Below, in pieces: positions 28,023-37,313 of a stretch of DNA of 64,000 bases (positions are counted from its first letter, which is position 1; the number at the start of each line of letters is the position of its first letter). Under the pieces are notes generated by a model. The model saw only the letters and a list, made by a program, of their open reading frames with translations. It made no database searches and was not told where the DNA came from. The DNA is from Saprospiraceae bacterium (GTDB taxonomy: Bacteria > Bacteroidota > Bacteroidia > Chitinophagales > Saprospiraceae): positions 1-64,000 of the forward strand of contig JANQSS010000101.1 in assembly GCA_028279185.1 (NCBI GenBank), given 5' to 3'. The position numbers were made by a program, and so were the translations under genes.

Positions 28023-29333
28023 ATGAAGTTTAAGATTTTTTCAATCCTCGCGTTCGTATTCGCAGCAGTTACATTGCATGCCCAAGACACGAAGGAGTTA
28101 CTTAAAACTGCCGCAAAGGCATTATCCGCCTATAATTTAGATCAAGCGGGCAATGCGGATAAACTCCTGGAAGCCAAGGAAGCCATTGATGGTGCATTCC
28201 AATCGGCTGACTTGAGTAGCGATTATAAGGCTAACTTGACAAAGGCTAAGGTCAATACCGAGTTGATGGCGAAGGACTACCTCGACATGAATCTGAAAGG
28301 AAAGGAAGCTCCTGAGTACAAAGGGACAGGTGTCATGGCTCTGGAAGCTATACAGACCGCGCTGGGCCTGGCCGAAAAGAAGTTTCAAAGCAAAGAGGTG
28401 TTAAAGATATTGGGCGAACTGACACCTTATTTGAGTTACTTAGGAAATTATTTTATCGGTGGTCAGGATTATCCTAATGCTTTTGAGCCGCTTTCGGCTG
28501 TACTGACCGCGAATAATTTGCTCACGTCAAACGGTGAGAAGTCAGTATTCGAGGTGGACGGAGATTTGGATAACCACAAATACGTAACAGCAGTATGCGC
28601 TTTACGGGCAGACCATGAAGATGTGGCGGAAGAATTATTGATGGATTTATACGAATCTGGTTCAAAGGAACCGGGTGTTTACAGCCAATTATACACGCTA
28701 AAAGTTGAAGAGGATGAAGAAGGTGCGATGAAGATTCTTAAAAAGGGACAGGAAATAGATCCTAGTAACGTCGAACTTCTTTTTGCTGAGATTAACTACT
28801 ACATCAAGCAAGGAAAATTTGATGTATTAGAAGAAAAATTAAAACTAGCGATTGAGAAAGATCCCGATAATCCTTCGGTCTACTCTGCGTTGGGCAATGT
28901 CTATATGAATTTAAGTGAGACCGCAGCCAAAGAAGGTGATGAAACGAAGCGAAAAGAGTATTTCGAAAGCGCGCTTTCATACTATCAGCAGACTTTGGAC
29001 CGAGACCCGAATTCTTTTGATGCGCACTACAGTATTGGATCCCTGCATTTCAATCAGGCTGCGGAAAAGACGAAGGAAATGCAGGATCTTGGATTATCTA
29101 AGGATGATCAAGCCCGATATACAGTTCTGGAAAAGGAGACGGCCGAATTATTTGCAAAAGCCTTACCCTACTTTAAAACTGCCGAGAAGTTAAATCCGCA
29201 GGATATGAATACCCTTATAGCATTGAAGGAGATATATGCTCGTCAAGATGATTTTGAAACATCAAATGAGTTCAAAACCCGGCTCGAAACACTTCAATCT
29301 GGAGGTCAGATTGAAAAGAGCTACTTTGAATAA
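28023..29333 (+). CDS. Secreted tetratricopeptide-repeat protein
   Basis: A 436-aa protein with a signal peptide (MKFKIFSILAFVFAAVTLHAQ), exported to the periplasm. The body is almost entirely helical. Clear TPR motifs occur from about residue 235 (AMKILKKGQEIDPSNVELLFAE, then AIEKDPDNPSVYSALGNVYMNL and YYQQTLDRDPNSFDAHYSIGSLHFNQAAE), and a final one at FKTAEKLNPQDMNTLIALKEIYAR. Residues 40-230 are degenerate repeats. It likely acts as a protein-binding scaffold in the envelope; no catalytic motif is present. The gene is flanked by hairpin terminators on both sides, so it is a single-gene unit. No perfect -7 box was found in the 240-bp upstream gap. Confidence 0.85.
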   Translation: MKFKIFSILAFVFAAVTLHAQDTKELLKTAAKALSAYNLDQAGNADKLLEAKEAIDGAFQSADLSSDYKANLTKAKVNTELMAKDYLDMNLKGKEAPEYKGTGVMALEAIQTALGLAEKKFQSKEVLKILGELTPYLSYLGNYFIGGQDYPNAFEPLSAVLTANNLLTSNGEKSVFEVDGDLDNHKYVTAVCALRADHEDVAEELLMDLYESGSKEPGVYSQLYTLKVEEDEEGAMKILKKGQEIDPSNVELLFAEINYYIKQGKFDVLEEKLKLAIEKDPDNPSVYSALGNVYMNLSETAAKEGDETKRKEYFESALSYYQQTLDRDPNSFDAHYSIGSLHFNQAAEKTKEMQDLGLSKDDQARYTVLEKETAELFAKALPYFKTAEKLNPQDMNTLIALKEIYARQDDFETSNEFKTRLETLQSGGQIEKSYFE

Positions 29334-29359
29334 GCGGTTTGCAAACAACAACCAGTTTG

Positions 29360-29390
29360 GGCCATCTAATCAATTTAGATGGCCTTTTTT
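29360..29390 (+). terminator. Rho-independent terminator after the TPR gene
   Basis: Arms GGCCATCTAA (29360-29369) and TTAGATGGCC (29375-29384) pair perfectly with a 5-nt loop, followed by six T. It starts 27 nt after the stop. Confidence 0.93.
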
Positions 29391-29494
29391 GTTCACTGAA
29401 TGTTCTTCGCATACAAACTACTTCACCTGATAAATCCTTCTACGGAACCTGGAAATCAAACACATTGAACTGCAACATATAAGTATTTTTTGAA

Positions 29495-29502
29495 TATTTT
29501 TG
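29495..29502 (+). promoter_or_regulatory. Promoter -7 box 6 nt before smc (probable leaderless mRNA)
   Basis: TATTTTTG matches TAnnTTTG perfectly and ends 6 nt before the ATG at 29509, the same spacing as at 19519-19533. Transcription would start at or within a few bases of the ATG. An upstream in-frame TTG at 29500 lies within the box and is not a plausible start. Confidence 0.6.
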
Positions 29503-29508
29503 CAGGCT

Positions 29509-32500
29509 ATGCGATTGAAGAAACTCGAAGTAAAGGGATTTAAAAGTTTTGCCAAGCAGACAGTAATCCATTTTAGTGAAAATGTCACTGGGGTAGTTGG
29601 TCCCAACGGATCTGGAAAGTCAAATGTAGTCGATGCGATTCGCTGGGTACTCGGAGAACAGCGAAGTAAGGATTTGCGCCTCGAAAAAATGAGCGATGTA
29701 TTGTTCAATGGAACGAAAAAGCGAAAGAAAGCTGGTATGGCCCAAGTCACTATTACATTTGATAACAACAGCGGTATCCTGCCTTTGGAGTATAACGAGG
29801 TAGCTATATCAAGAGTTCTTTACCGGAGTGGCCAAAGTGAATATCGTCTCAATAATGTCACGTGCCGATTAAAAGACATAAAAAATCTTCTCGCCAATAC
29901 GGGAATCGGTTCTAATAGTTATGCAATAATCGAGCTTGGAATGGTCGATGACATCCTTCAGGACAAAAATAATGCACGTCGTAGGATGTTTGAACAAGCG
30001 GCCGGAATTCATGGCTTTAAACAAAGAAAGCATGAAACGTCGCTTAAGCTGAAAGCCACTAATGACGATTTGGACCGGGTCAATGATTTGCTTCACGAAA
30101 TTTTGGCAAATATGAAGCAATTAGAAAAGCAAGCGAGACGAGCAAAACGCTATTTAAAACTTAAGGATGAATACAAGAGGTCCTCTATTTTACTTTCCGC
30201 ACTCAATCTGTCTACTTTCAAGGAGCGATATGCTGAATTAAAAGATCAAATTCAACAAAATCAGGCATCTCAAACAGAGTTATACGCTAAAATTAATAAT
30301 CAGACAGCCGCTATAGAACGTCAAAAATTAGATATACAGAAATCAGAAGGTTCGCTGACAGAAATGCAAAAAAAGGTTCGGAGTGTAGAACATGATGTGG
30401 CGGACTTACAGCGGAAAATATCAGTACTAGACAATCAAATTAAATACGACGAACAAGATTTAATTAAAGAAAAGAATCAAGCTGAATCAAATTCAGACCG
30501 AATCAGAGCATTCGAAAACCAACAGGCAGAATTAAAAGTGGCAATCGATGCAGCAGAAGCCGATATTGAAATAAAAAGAAATGAAACCGAAGACGCGCTG
30601 CAGAAACGTGACGAACTTGCGTCGAAAATGAGAAACGTCGAAGTTGTGAAAAATGAACTGTTGCAGAAGCAACAGGACCTAAATGCCGAAATTACCGGAT
30701 TAGAACGAACGCTGGCGGTGGAATTAAATAGGCAGCAGGTGACAGATCAAGCCGAACAACACACCCAACATGAGGCCGTTCAAAAACAAGAGAAGTTAGT
30801 TGACCTCAGACAACAACGTGATGAATTCAAGAAAAATTTGGATAAGCAAGTTGACCAGGTCAGACAATTGGAACGGCAGTATGCAGAAGATCAGTTGAAT
30901 TATGATGCATTAAAGGTAGAAATTGAGCAAAAAACCGAGCAAATAATTGAATGCCAACGATCGCTTGATGCGCGAAACAACGAATATGAATTACTAAAAA
31001 ACATGATCGAAAATCTGGAGGGATATCCAGATTCAATAAAGTTTTTAGCCAAGGAACATTCATGGCGTCGTGATGTGGCCTTACTTTCTGAGATAATTAA
31101 TTGCGATGACAAAGTAAAAAATGCTATCGAAGCAGTATTAGAACCTTATTTAAACTTCTATGTCGTCCAAGGAAAAGAAGAAGCCGCTAGCGCAATAACA
31201 CTCTTAAAGGATGCACAAAAAGGGCGAGCCGCTTTTTTTGATGCTGCTGCATTCACCGAGGTGAATTCACCTGAGCCAATCGAGATTCCCGGGTTTTTTC
31301 CAGCCCTGTTAGCGATAGAGTTACCCGATCAATATCGAGGCTTAATTATTTCCTTATTGGGTCAAGTTTACATTCATGATGGAGTAAGTAATTTTGATAG
31401 TTCGACTGCTGCTCCCGATCATGTAACATTAGTCGCTCATGACGGACATCGTATTCAATCGCAAAACAGATTGAGCGGTGGTTCCCCCGGACTCTTTGAT
31501 GGATTGAAAATTGGTCGAAAAAAGAATTTGGAAAAAATTCAAAGCGACATGCTCGCTTTAAAGAAACAAATCGAAGTGCTCGTCTTATCAAAAACAGAGT
31601 TACTAGACCGACAGGAAAATATCGACTTATTTAAAATTCAACAACAACTTGATGAAAAACGCAGCATGCTCGCTACATATGAAAGCGAGTTTAAAAACCT
31701 TAATGTACGTCAAGATGAGATTGAACATCAAATAGCTGCGGATAAAGAACGTCTGTTGCATTTACGACAACAAAAGACCGATTCGGAGCGAGTCAGTGCT
31801 ACCGCAGTTGAGACTATCCAGCAATTAAAGATTAATTATGAAGCACTCATTGCAGAACTCTCGGGTGAGTCTTCGATTATCGACCGTCTGGCTTCAGAAC
31901 TTAATTCATTCAATGAATTACATAGCCAAAAAAATATTGCCCTGGTACAAGCTGAAAGTCACTTGAGTAATCTTAATAATGAGGTCAACATGATTACAGG
32001 CCGTATTTCAGAATTGACAGAAGAAGTTGAAGCGATCGTGTTGAAAGATGAGTCACTTTCGCAAAAAATAGAAGACAATAAATTAAAATTTGAGAATCTT
32101 CAGCGAGCGTTGCAAGAAACGTTGAAACGAAAAACCAATACGGGAGAAGAGTTATCGACTACGGAACAGGATTACTTTCAATACAAGAATCAATTGGCTG
32201 AAGCTGAAAGCCTGCTTGGCGAGTTAAATAGGCAAAATCGAGATAAGCAATATTTAATTACGTCACTTAAGGATGAATATAATGAAATTAAGATAAAACT
32301 AAATGACGTAACCCAACGGGTTAAAGTCGAATTTAATATTTCCACACCAGAATTAATGGAAGTTGAAATTCCAGAAGATATTCAAAGTGATGCACTAACG
32401 ACTAATGTCGAGCGCATGCGCATGAAGATCTACGGATTTGGTGAGGTTAACCCATTAGCAGTTGAAGCCTTCAATGAAATGAAGGAGCGTTACGATGGTA

Positions 32501-33075
32501 TCGCACTCCAAAAACAGGATATTGAAGATGCACAACGAAGTTTGTTGGATACAATTAAGGAGTTGGAGCAACAAGCGACGATACAGTTCATGGAGGCGTT
32601 AGAAAAAATAAATATACACTTTAAACAAATATTCCGATCATTGTTTAACGCTGAAGATAATTGTGAACTTATCTTATTAGATCCGGATAATCCACTTGAA
32701 TCCAAGATCGAAGTAATCGCCAAACCGAAAGGTAAGCGGCCACAGTCGCTTAGTCAATTGTCGGGTGGGGAGAAGACTTTGACCGCCACGGCACTACTTT
32801 TTGCATTATATCTGTTGAAACCAGCACCATTTTGCATATTTGATGAAGTGGATGCACCATTGGACGATTCGAACATTCAGAAATTCAATAATATCATTCA
32901 AACATTTTCAGGTGATTCACAGTTTGTGATTATTACGCATAATAAATTAACCATGGCTGCAGTGGACGTTATTTATGGTGTTTATATGGATGAACCCGGC
33001 GTGTCGGGTGTGACACCGGTCGATTTTCGTGAGCTGAAACATGAAATGCTGCCGCTGGAATTGTCGGAGAATTAG
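29509..33075 (+). CDS. smc: Chromosome segregation ATPase SMC
   Basis: A full-length SMC of about 1188 aa that compacts and separates chromosomes as a loop-extruding dimer with ScpA/ScpB. The start is the ATG at 29509 (MRLKKLEVKGFKSFAKQT), the canonical N-terminus. The Walker A motif GVVGPNGSGKSNVVDAIRW is near residue 35. Two long coiled-coil arms flank the hinge (about 500-640, from NLEGYPDSIKFLAKE). The C-terminal head has the signature LSQLSGGEKTLTATALLFAL, Walker B FCIFDEVDAPLDD and the H-loop FVIITHNK. All ATPase motifs are intact. scpA and scpB are not in the window. The gene starts right after a terminator and a -7 box placed 6 nt before the ATG. Confidence 0.97.
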   Translation: MRLKKLEVKGFKSFAKQTVIHFSENVTGVVGPNGSGKSNVVDAIRWVLGEQRSKDLRLEKMSDVLFNGTKKRKKAGMAQVTITFDNNSGILPLEYNEVAISRVLYRSGQSEYRLNNVTCRLKDIKNLLANTGIGSNSYAIIELGMVDDILQDKNNARRRMFEQAAGIHGFKQRKHETSLKLKATNDDLDRVNDLLHEILANMKQLEKQARRAKRYLKLKDEYKRSSILLSALNLSTFKERYAELKDQIQQNQASQTELYAKINNQTAAIERQKLDIQKSEGSLTEMQKKVRSVEHDVADLQRKISVLDNQIKYDEQDLIKEKNQAESNSDRIRAFENQQAELKVAIDAAEADIEIKRNETEDALQKRDELASKMRNVEVVKNELLQKQQDLNAEITGLERTLAVELNRQQVTDQAEQHTQHEAVQKQEKLVDLRQQRDEFKKNLDKQVDQVRQLERQYAEDQLNYDALKVEIEQKTEQIIECQRSLDARNNEYELLKNMIENLEGYPDSIKFLAKEHSWRRDVALLSEIINCDDKVKNAIEAVLEPYLNFYVVQGKEEAASAITLLKDAQKGRAAFFDAAAFTEVNSPEPIEIPGFFPALLAIELPDQYRGLIISLLGQVYIHDGVSNFDSSTAAPDHVTLVAHDGHRIQSQNRLSGGSPGLFDGLKIGRKKNLEKIQSDMLALKKQIEVLVLSKTELLDRQENIDLFKIQQQLDEKRSMLATYESEFKNLNVRQDEIEHQIAADKERLLHLRQQKTDSERVSATAVETIQQLKINYEALIAELSGESSIIDRLASELNSFNELHSQKNIALVQAESHLSNLNNEVNMITGRISELTEEVEAIVLKDESLSQKIEDNKLKFENLQRALQETLKRKTNTGEELSTTEQDYFQYKNQLAEAESLLGELNRQNRDKQYLITSLKDEYNEIKIKLNDVTQRVKVEFNISTPELMEVEIPEDIQSDALTTNVERMRMKIYGFGEVNPLAVEAFNEMKERYDGIALQKQDIEDAQRSLLDTIKELEQQATIQFMEALEKINIHFKQIFRSLFNAEDNCELILLDPDNPLESKIEVIAKPKGKRPQSLSQLSGGEKTLTATALLFALYLLKPAPFCIFDEVDAPLDDSNIQKFNNIIQTFSGDSQFVIITHNKLTMAAVDVIYGVYMDEPGVSGVTPVDFRELKHEMLPLELSEN

Positions 33076-33414
33076 TGATATTCGAAAATCGCAGACAGTT
33101 TCAGCTCTATTGAACTACTAAATGTTTTTTTCTGGCTATTTGATATTCTGTGAATGACCTTGTTCCATTGTTTTCTGTATTTACCAATATCAATTATACC
33201 GCTTAGTACAGGTTCAGCATCAGAATTGGAGTCAGGGATTTGATAGATACGATACACAGACTTTGGGCTACAATGATGCTATAACCTTCGCTAATGCTAA
33301 ATAAGGAATTTGGAACGTGTTTTAAACTTTCAAATAATAGATAATGTCTGTGAAATAAAAATGGCGATCATTACGCATGATCGCCACTTTCTTATTAAAC
33401 CGTTATTAGACGAA
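33076..33414. other. Convergent gap between smc and the subtilase gene
   Basis: 339 bp without a convincing gene. A 61-codon frame on the minus strand (33072-33257) has no recognisable motif and overlaps smc. The only clear structure is the hairpin at 33361-33387. Confidence 0.6.
33361..33387 (-). terminator. Rho-independent terminator of the subtilase gene
   Basis: Arms 33362-33371 and 33377-33386 pair over 10 bp (TGGCGATCAT and its complement) with a 5-nt loop. On the minus strand the hairpin is followed by ATTTTTATTTC, so it serves the leftward S8 protease gene, whose stop is 28 nt away. Confidence 0.85.
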
Positions 33415-35154
33415 TTAAGCCTTTGGTTTTTTTGTTGACTTACTATCAGACATATTTGATGCTTTCATCGAGGCTTTATATGCTTTTGTCTTTTTCACTT
33501 TATTTTTTCCTTTGGTTTGAGCAGCTTTTTTAATGGCGGCATAAGCATTGACCGTGCCACCAGAAACACTCAAATCAGAAAATGGCGTTTGTTTTGATTG
33601 TTCCCCCGGAATTTTCACCGTTTCGTTAATAGGAACAGCCGTTTCCATTAATATTTCCTTTACCTGAGTTGCACTTAGGGTAGGGAAATATGATCGTACA
33701 AGCGCTGCAACGCCCGCAACCACGGGAGAAGCCATACTCGTTCCCTGAAAGCTTGCATAATCATTGTCTGGAATGGTAGAATATATCTTTACACCCGGTG
33801 CGAATAAGTCAATATTCTCCTTACCATAGTTTGAAAAAGGTGCAGGGGTATTTTCCTTCTTTTTCCAATTTAATGCACCAACTTCTAACCAGTTTTTCGC
33901 ACGTTTAGGACTGAATAGACCGGCTTTATCATATTGGTCACATGGGAAATTGTCGGTAACATCATTACTTTTTCCATCATTACCAGCTGCATGCACGAGA
34001 AGAACATCGTTTTTATAAGCATACTTAACGGCATCATCGACTACTTTTTTATTCCAACTAAATCCTTTTCCAAAGCTCATATTGATGATTGAAGCGCCAT
34101 TGTCTACAGCGTAGCGAATTGCATTTGCAACATCTTTGTCGCGCTCATCGCCGTCTGGTACAGCTCGCACAGTCATGATACGAACATTGTCTGCAACACC
34201 ATCCATGCCAATACCATTGTTCCGCTCTGCCGCAATGATACCTGCCACATGAGTTCCATGCGATGCATCTGGACCCTCATAGTCGTTGTTTCCGTAGACT
34301 CGCTGTGTCTGGTTATTGTAATTGTCCCCAACTATGTGTCGCGGATCAAAGTCTGCATTGTAATAATGCTCATATTGACCCTTATAATAGTTTTCGGCGC
34401 CTTTGATTCCTTCGTTAATTTCTTTTTTCATTGATTTAAAGGTGAGGGATGGATCTTCCATCAAACCAGCTGCTATGATTTGCTGCCCCATGGCTAATTC
34501 CTGATTTGCACCAGCTTCTATCGCCTGAACATTCTTAAGTGTCAATTTCTTGTCTCCAAGTGCCACTTTTACCGCCTTGAGTGCTCCTAGCGCCATTTCC
34601 TTTTGCTGGCCAAGTTCATCCAGCTTTGACTTTGCTTTTGACCGATTTGAATTGTATTTTTCTTTCAAATCCATGTATCGTGCATATTCAGCCTTTTCTT
34701 TTTTATTCATGTTGGCGTCGGATGAAACATTGCCATACATTTTGTGATACTTGCGGTACAAGCGCGTGATTTCGAGATTGTCTGCATCGATGTTTCCATT
34801 AGGGCCTCCGATAAAATTCCAGCCATGGATGTCATCTACATAACCATTGTTGTCATCGTCGATTCCATTATTTGGAATTTCATCTTCATTCACCCACATA
34901 ACATCGTCAAGATCTTCATGTTCCCAATCAACACCTGAATCGATGACTGCAACGATGACAGTTCTTGATTTTCTATTCTTAAGAAATTCGCTGTACAGGC
35001 GATCTGTACTCACGCCTCGGTAGCCATCTTTACTATAGTCAAGATGGAACCAGTTTTTAGGAGGTTGGTTGTCTCCTCCTTGTGCCGAGATATTTGAAAT
35101 TGGCCATGCTAGGACAAAAGTCAATGCCAGCATCGCGAAAGTTTTAATTTGCAT
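33415..35154 (-). CDS. S8 subtilisin-family serine protease with a large insertion
   Basis: A 579-aa secreted protease with a signal peptide (MQIKTFAMLALTFVLAW, then to ISAQ). The triad is Asp72 (AVIDSGVDWEHE), His299 (ASHGTHVAGI) and Ser473 (QGTSMASPVVAG); the oxyanion Asn is in HAAGNDG near 392. In a typical subtilase about 35-60 residues separate Asp and His. Here about 225 do, of which residues ~130-290 form a charged helical insert (MNKKEKAEYARYMDLKEKY). A Lys-rich tail of ~40 residues follows the catalytic domain. There is no T9SS sorting domain and no long propeptide, so it may stay periplasmic. The gene has its own -7 box (35228-35235) and is divergent from recQ. Confidence 0.93.
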   Translation of the reverse strand: MQIKTFAMLALTFVLAWPISNISAQGGDNQPPKNWFHLDYSKDGYRGVSTDRLYSEFLKNRKSRTVIVAVIDSGVDWEHEDLDDVMWVNEDEIPNNGIDDDNNGYVDDIHGWNFIGGPNGNIDADNLEITRLYRKYHKMYGNVSSDANMNKKEKAEYARYMDLKEKYNSNRSKAKSKLDELGQQKEMALGALKAVKVALGDKKLTLKNVQAIEAGANQELAMGQQIIAAGLMEDPSLTFKSMKKEINEGIKGAENYYKGQYEHYYNADFDPRHIVGDNYNNQTQRVYGNNDYEGPDASHGTHVAGIIAAERNNGIGMDGVADNVRIMTVRAVPDGDERDKDVANAIRYAVDNGASIINMSFGKGFSWNKKVVDDAVKYAYKNDVLLVHAAGNDGKSNDVTDNFPCDQYDKAGLFSPKRAKNWLEVGALNWKKKENTPAPFSNYGKENIDLFAPGVKIYSTIPDNDYASFQGTSMASPVVAGVAALVRSYFPTLSATQVKEILMETAVPINETVKIPGEQSKQTPFSDLSVSGGTVNAYAAIKKAAQTKGKNKVKKTKAYKASMKASNMSDSKSTKKPKA

Positions 35155-35227
35155 ACGGAAATGAGTTTTAAGTTAAATACTAAATGAATGTGCGGACCGG
35201 AAGTATCAGTCCAACTGTATAACGCAC

Positions 35228-35235
35228 CAAAGATA
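35228..35235 (-). promoter_or_regulatory. Promoter -7 box of the S8 protease gene
   Basis: The minus strand reads TATCTTTG, a perfect TAnnTTTG, 73 nt before the ATG at 35154. Confidence 0.55.
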
Positions 35236-35345
35236 AAAAATGAGGCATGCTAAGCTTCATATATAATAAGATTCATAAGCAATAGTCGACGAATACCGTC
35301 AATTTTAAGACGGTCGAATGCGGTGAGCGCCCAATTTATGCGATA

Positions 35346-35353
35346 TACCTTTG
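35346..35353 (+). promoter_or_regulatory. Promoter -7 box of recQ
   Basis: TACCTTTG, a perfect TAnnTTTG, 37 nt before the recQ ATG at 35391; divergent from the S8 protease promoter about 110 bp away. Confidence 0.6.
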
Positions 35354-35390
35354 TAGATAACGGAAGTAACCACCAAAACCGGTCTCCTGG

Positions 35391-37313
35391 ATGGCCAATA
35401 CACAAACCATATATCAAAAATTAAAAGCCCACTGGGGATATGAAAGTTTCAGACCGGGACAAGCTGATGCCATAACTTCGGTCATGAAGGGACGAGATGT
35501 ATTCGTGCTGTTTCCTACTGGGGGTGGAAAGTCACTCTGTTATCAAATTCCGGCCGTTTCGTCAGAGGGAGTTTGCCTTGTCATTTCACCACTAATAGCG
35601 CTGATGCAGGATCAAGTGGCGCAAATGCGAAGCCGTGAAATCAAAGCTGACTTCATCCATGCAGGAATGTCCTACTTTGAAATTGATCGGGTCCTTGACA
35701 ATGCCATATACGGTGATACGAAATTACTCTACATGGCTCCAGAAAGGCTGAAACATCCATTATCATTAGAGCGCATCCGGCAAATGAACTTAAGCTTAAT
35801 CGCTATTGACGAGGCACATTGCATAAGCCAATGGGGCCATGATTTCAGACCTGCCTATAGGGAAATTCATGAAATACGTTCACAACTTCCAGGTGTACCG
35901 TTTATGGCATTGACGGCTACAGCAACATCCATTGTTCAAGAGGACATTAAGCAGCAGCTTAAATTACAAGAACCCTTTGTGGTCCGCAAATCGTTTCGAC
36001 GAGTGAACTTGCATTTGCTGGTAAGGCGCCTGGAGGACAAGCTTGGACAAATCGAGCATATGTTACGACATGTAGATGGAGCCGCCATTGTCTACGTGAG
36101 GTCACGGAAAAAGACTGTTGATATGGCTCAATTGCTTAATGAACGAGGAATACGTACGGCTGCCTATCATGCCGGAATGTCCTATCCGGACCGTCAAAAG
36201 ATAATGGACGCTTGGATGAAAAATAAGATCCGGGTTGTATGCGCTACCAATGCATTTGGAATGGGCGTTGATAAATCCGATGTACGCATTGTCATACATG
36301 TTGAATTGCCGCCAAGTATTGAAGAATATTATCAGGAGGCTGGGCGTGCGGGTCGAGATGGCGAGAAGGCATATTGCGCCATCCTGTATAACCATGGTGA
36401 TGAAATTGCTATGGATTCAAAATTTAAACTATCCTTTCCGTCTTTGGACGAAATACTGCATGTCTACGGTTGCTTGGGGCTTCATTTCAATCTAGCGGTT
36501 GGAAGTGGAGAAGGGGAGAGTTTTGATTTTGACTTTCAATCTTTTGTCGATAAATTTAACTTGGGTTATCAAAAAACTTCGAATATTTTGAAGATTTTAG
36601 AGTACTCCGGATGGATTGCACTAACTGAAAGTTTTTATCAACCGTCTAAGGTTATGATGGTTGCTGATAAAATGCTTATGTATGATTATCAATTAAAGCA
36701 TAAGAGCGCGGCAATTTTTATCAAAACCCTCCTTCGATCTTACGAAGGCCTTTATAGTCAGTTTACCAGGATAAGCGAAAAATTCATGGCGAAGCAATTG
36801 CAGAGTACGGAGCCAGTGATCAATCAAATGTTAGAACAACTTCAAGCCGATGAGATTATTGATTACGAAAAAAAATCCGAATCGGCCAAACTAACCTTCT
36901 TACTACCTCGAAGTACTAATGAGAATTTTAATATCGATAAGAAATCGTTTGATCAACGAAAAAAAATAATGAAAGAGCGCTTGCTAAGTGTTAAGAATTA
37001 CGTCGAGGCTGAGACCTGCCGTATGAACATTATGCTTAACTATTTTGGCGAGTTAGAAGATGAACGGTGCGGATATTGTGACGTTTGCCTTCAAAAAAAT
37101 AGTAATCCTGATGAAGAGACGTACATCAAGTTTAAAGCCATAATTCTGAAAAACTTAGATGATGACACTTCAGTTAATAACTTGCTCACGAATTTTCCTT
37201 CTAATCGACATAATCAAGTACATAAAGTGTTGGAACGAATGATAAGAGAACAATGGATTGCTCGGGAAAATGACACAATAGTTCTCCATCCATCGAAGCG
37301 GCAAGAAGGATGA
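35391..37313 (+). CDS. recQ: ATP-dependent DNA helicase RecQ
   Basis: A 640-aa RecQ-family 3'-5' helicase. Helicase motifs: motif 0 near YESFRPGQADAI, Walker A FPTGGGKSLCYQ near residue 40, DEAH box IDEAHCISQWGHDFRP, and motif VI YYQEAGRAGRDG with the arginine finger. The zinc-binding RQC part is CRMNIMLNYFGELEDERCGYCDVC around residues 545-570. The expected HRDC domain is not evident after it: the ~70-residue C-terminus looks like a short winged-helix type domain (LLTNFPSNRHNQVHKVLERM). It unwinds recombination intermediates and stalled forks. The stop overlaps the start of the next gene (ATGA), so the glycosyltransferase is cotranscribed. Confidence 0.95.
   Translation: MANTQTIYQKLKAHWGYESFRPGQADAITSVMKGRDVFVLFPTGGGKSLCYQIPAVSSEGVCLVISPLIALMQDQVAQMRSREIKADFIHAGMSYFEIDRVLDNAIYGDTKLLYMAPERLKHPLSLERIRQMNLSLIAIDEAHCISQWGHDFRPAYREIHEIRSQLPGVPFMALTATATSIVQEDIKQQLKLQEPFVVRKSFRRVNLHLLVRRLEDKLGQIEHMLRHVDGAAIVYVRSRKKTVDMAQLLNERGIRTAAYHAGMSYPDRQKIMDAWMKNKIRVVCATNAFGMGVDKSDVRIVIHVELPPSIEEYYQEAGRAGRDGEKAYCAILYNHGDEIAMDSKFKLSFPSLDEILHVYGCLGLHFNLAVGSGEGESFDFDFQSFVDKFNLGYQKTSNILKILEYSGWIALTESFYQPSKVMMVADKMLMYDYQLKHKSAAIFIKTLLRSYEGLYSQFTRISEKFMAKQLQSTEPVINQMLEQLQADEIIDYEKKSESAKLTFLLPRSTNENFNIDKKSFDQRKKIMKERLLSVKNYVEAETCRMNIMLNYFGELEDERCGYCDVCLQKNSNPDEETYIKFKAIILKNLDDDTSVNNLLTNFPSNRHNQVHKVLERMIREQWIARENDTIVLHPSKRQEG

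Noticed and set aside
29500..29508. TTG as an earlier smc start (adding three residues)
   Set aside because: The TTG falls within the perfect -7 box TATTTTTG, so it cannot be in the transcript; MRLKKLEVKGFKSFA is the canonical SMC start.
33072..33257. 61-codon minus-strand frame between smc and the S8 protease gene
   Set aside because: It overlaps the smc end, has no recognisable motif or signal, and the -7 box and start context are poor; likely chance.
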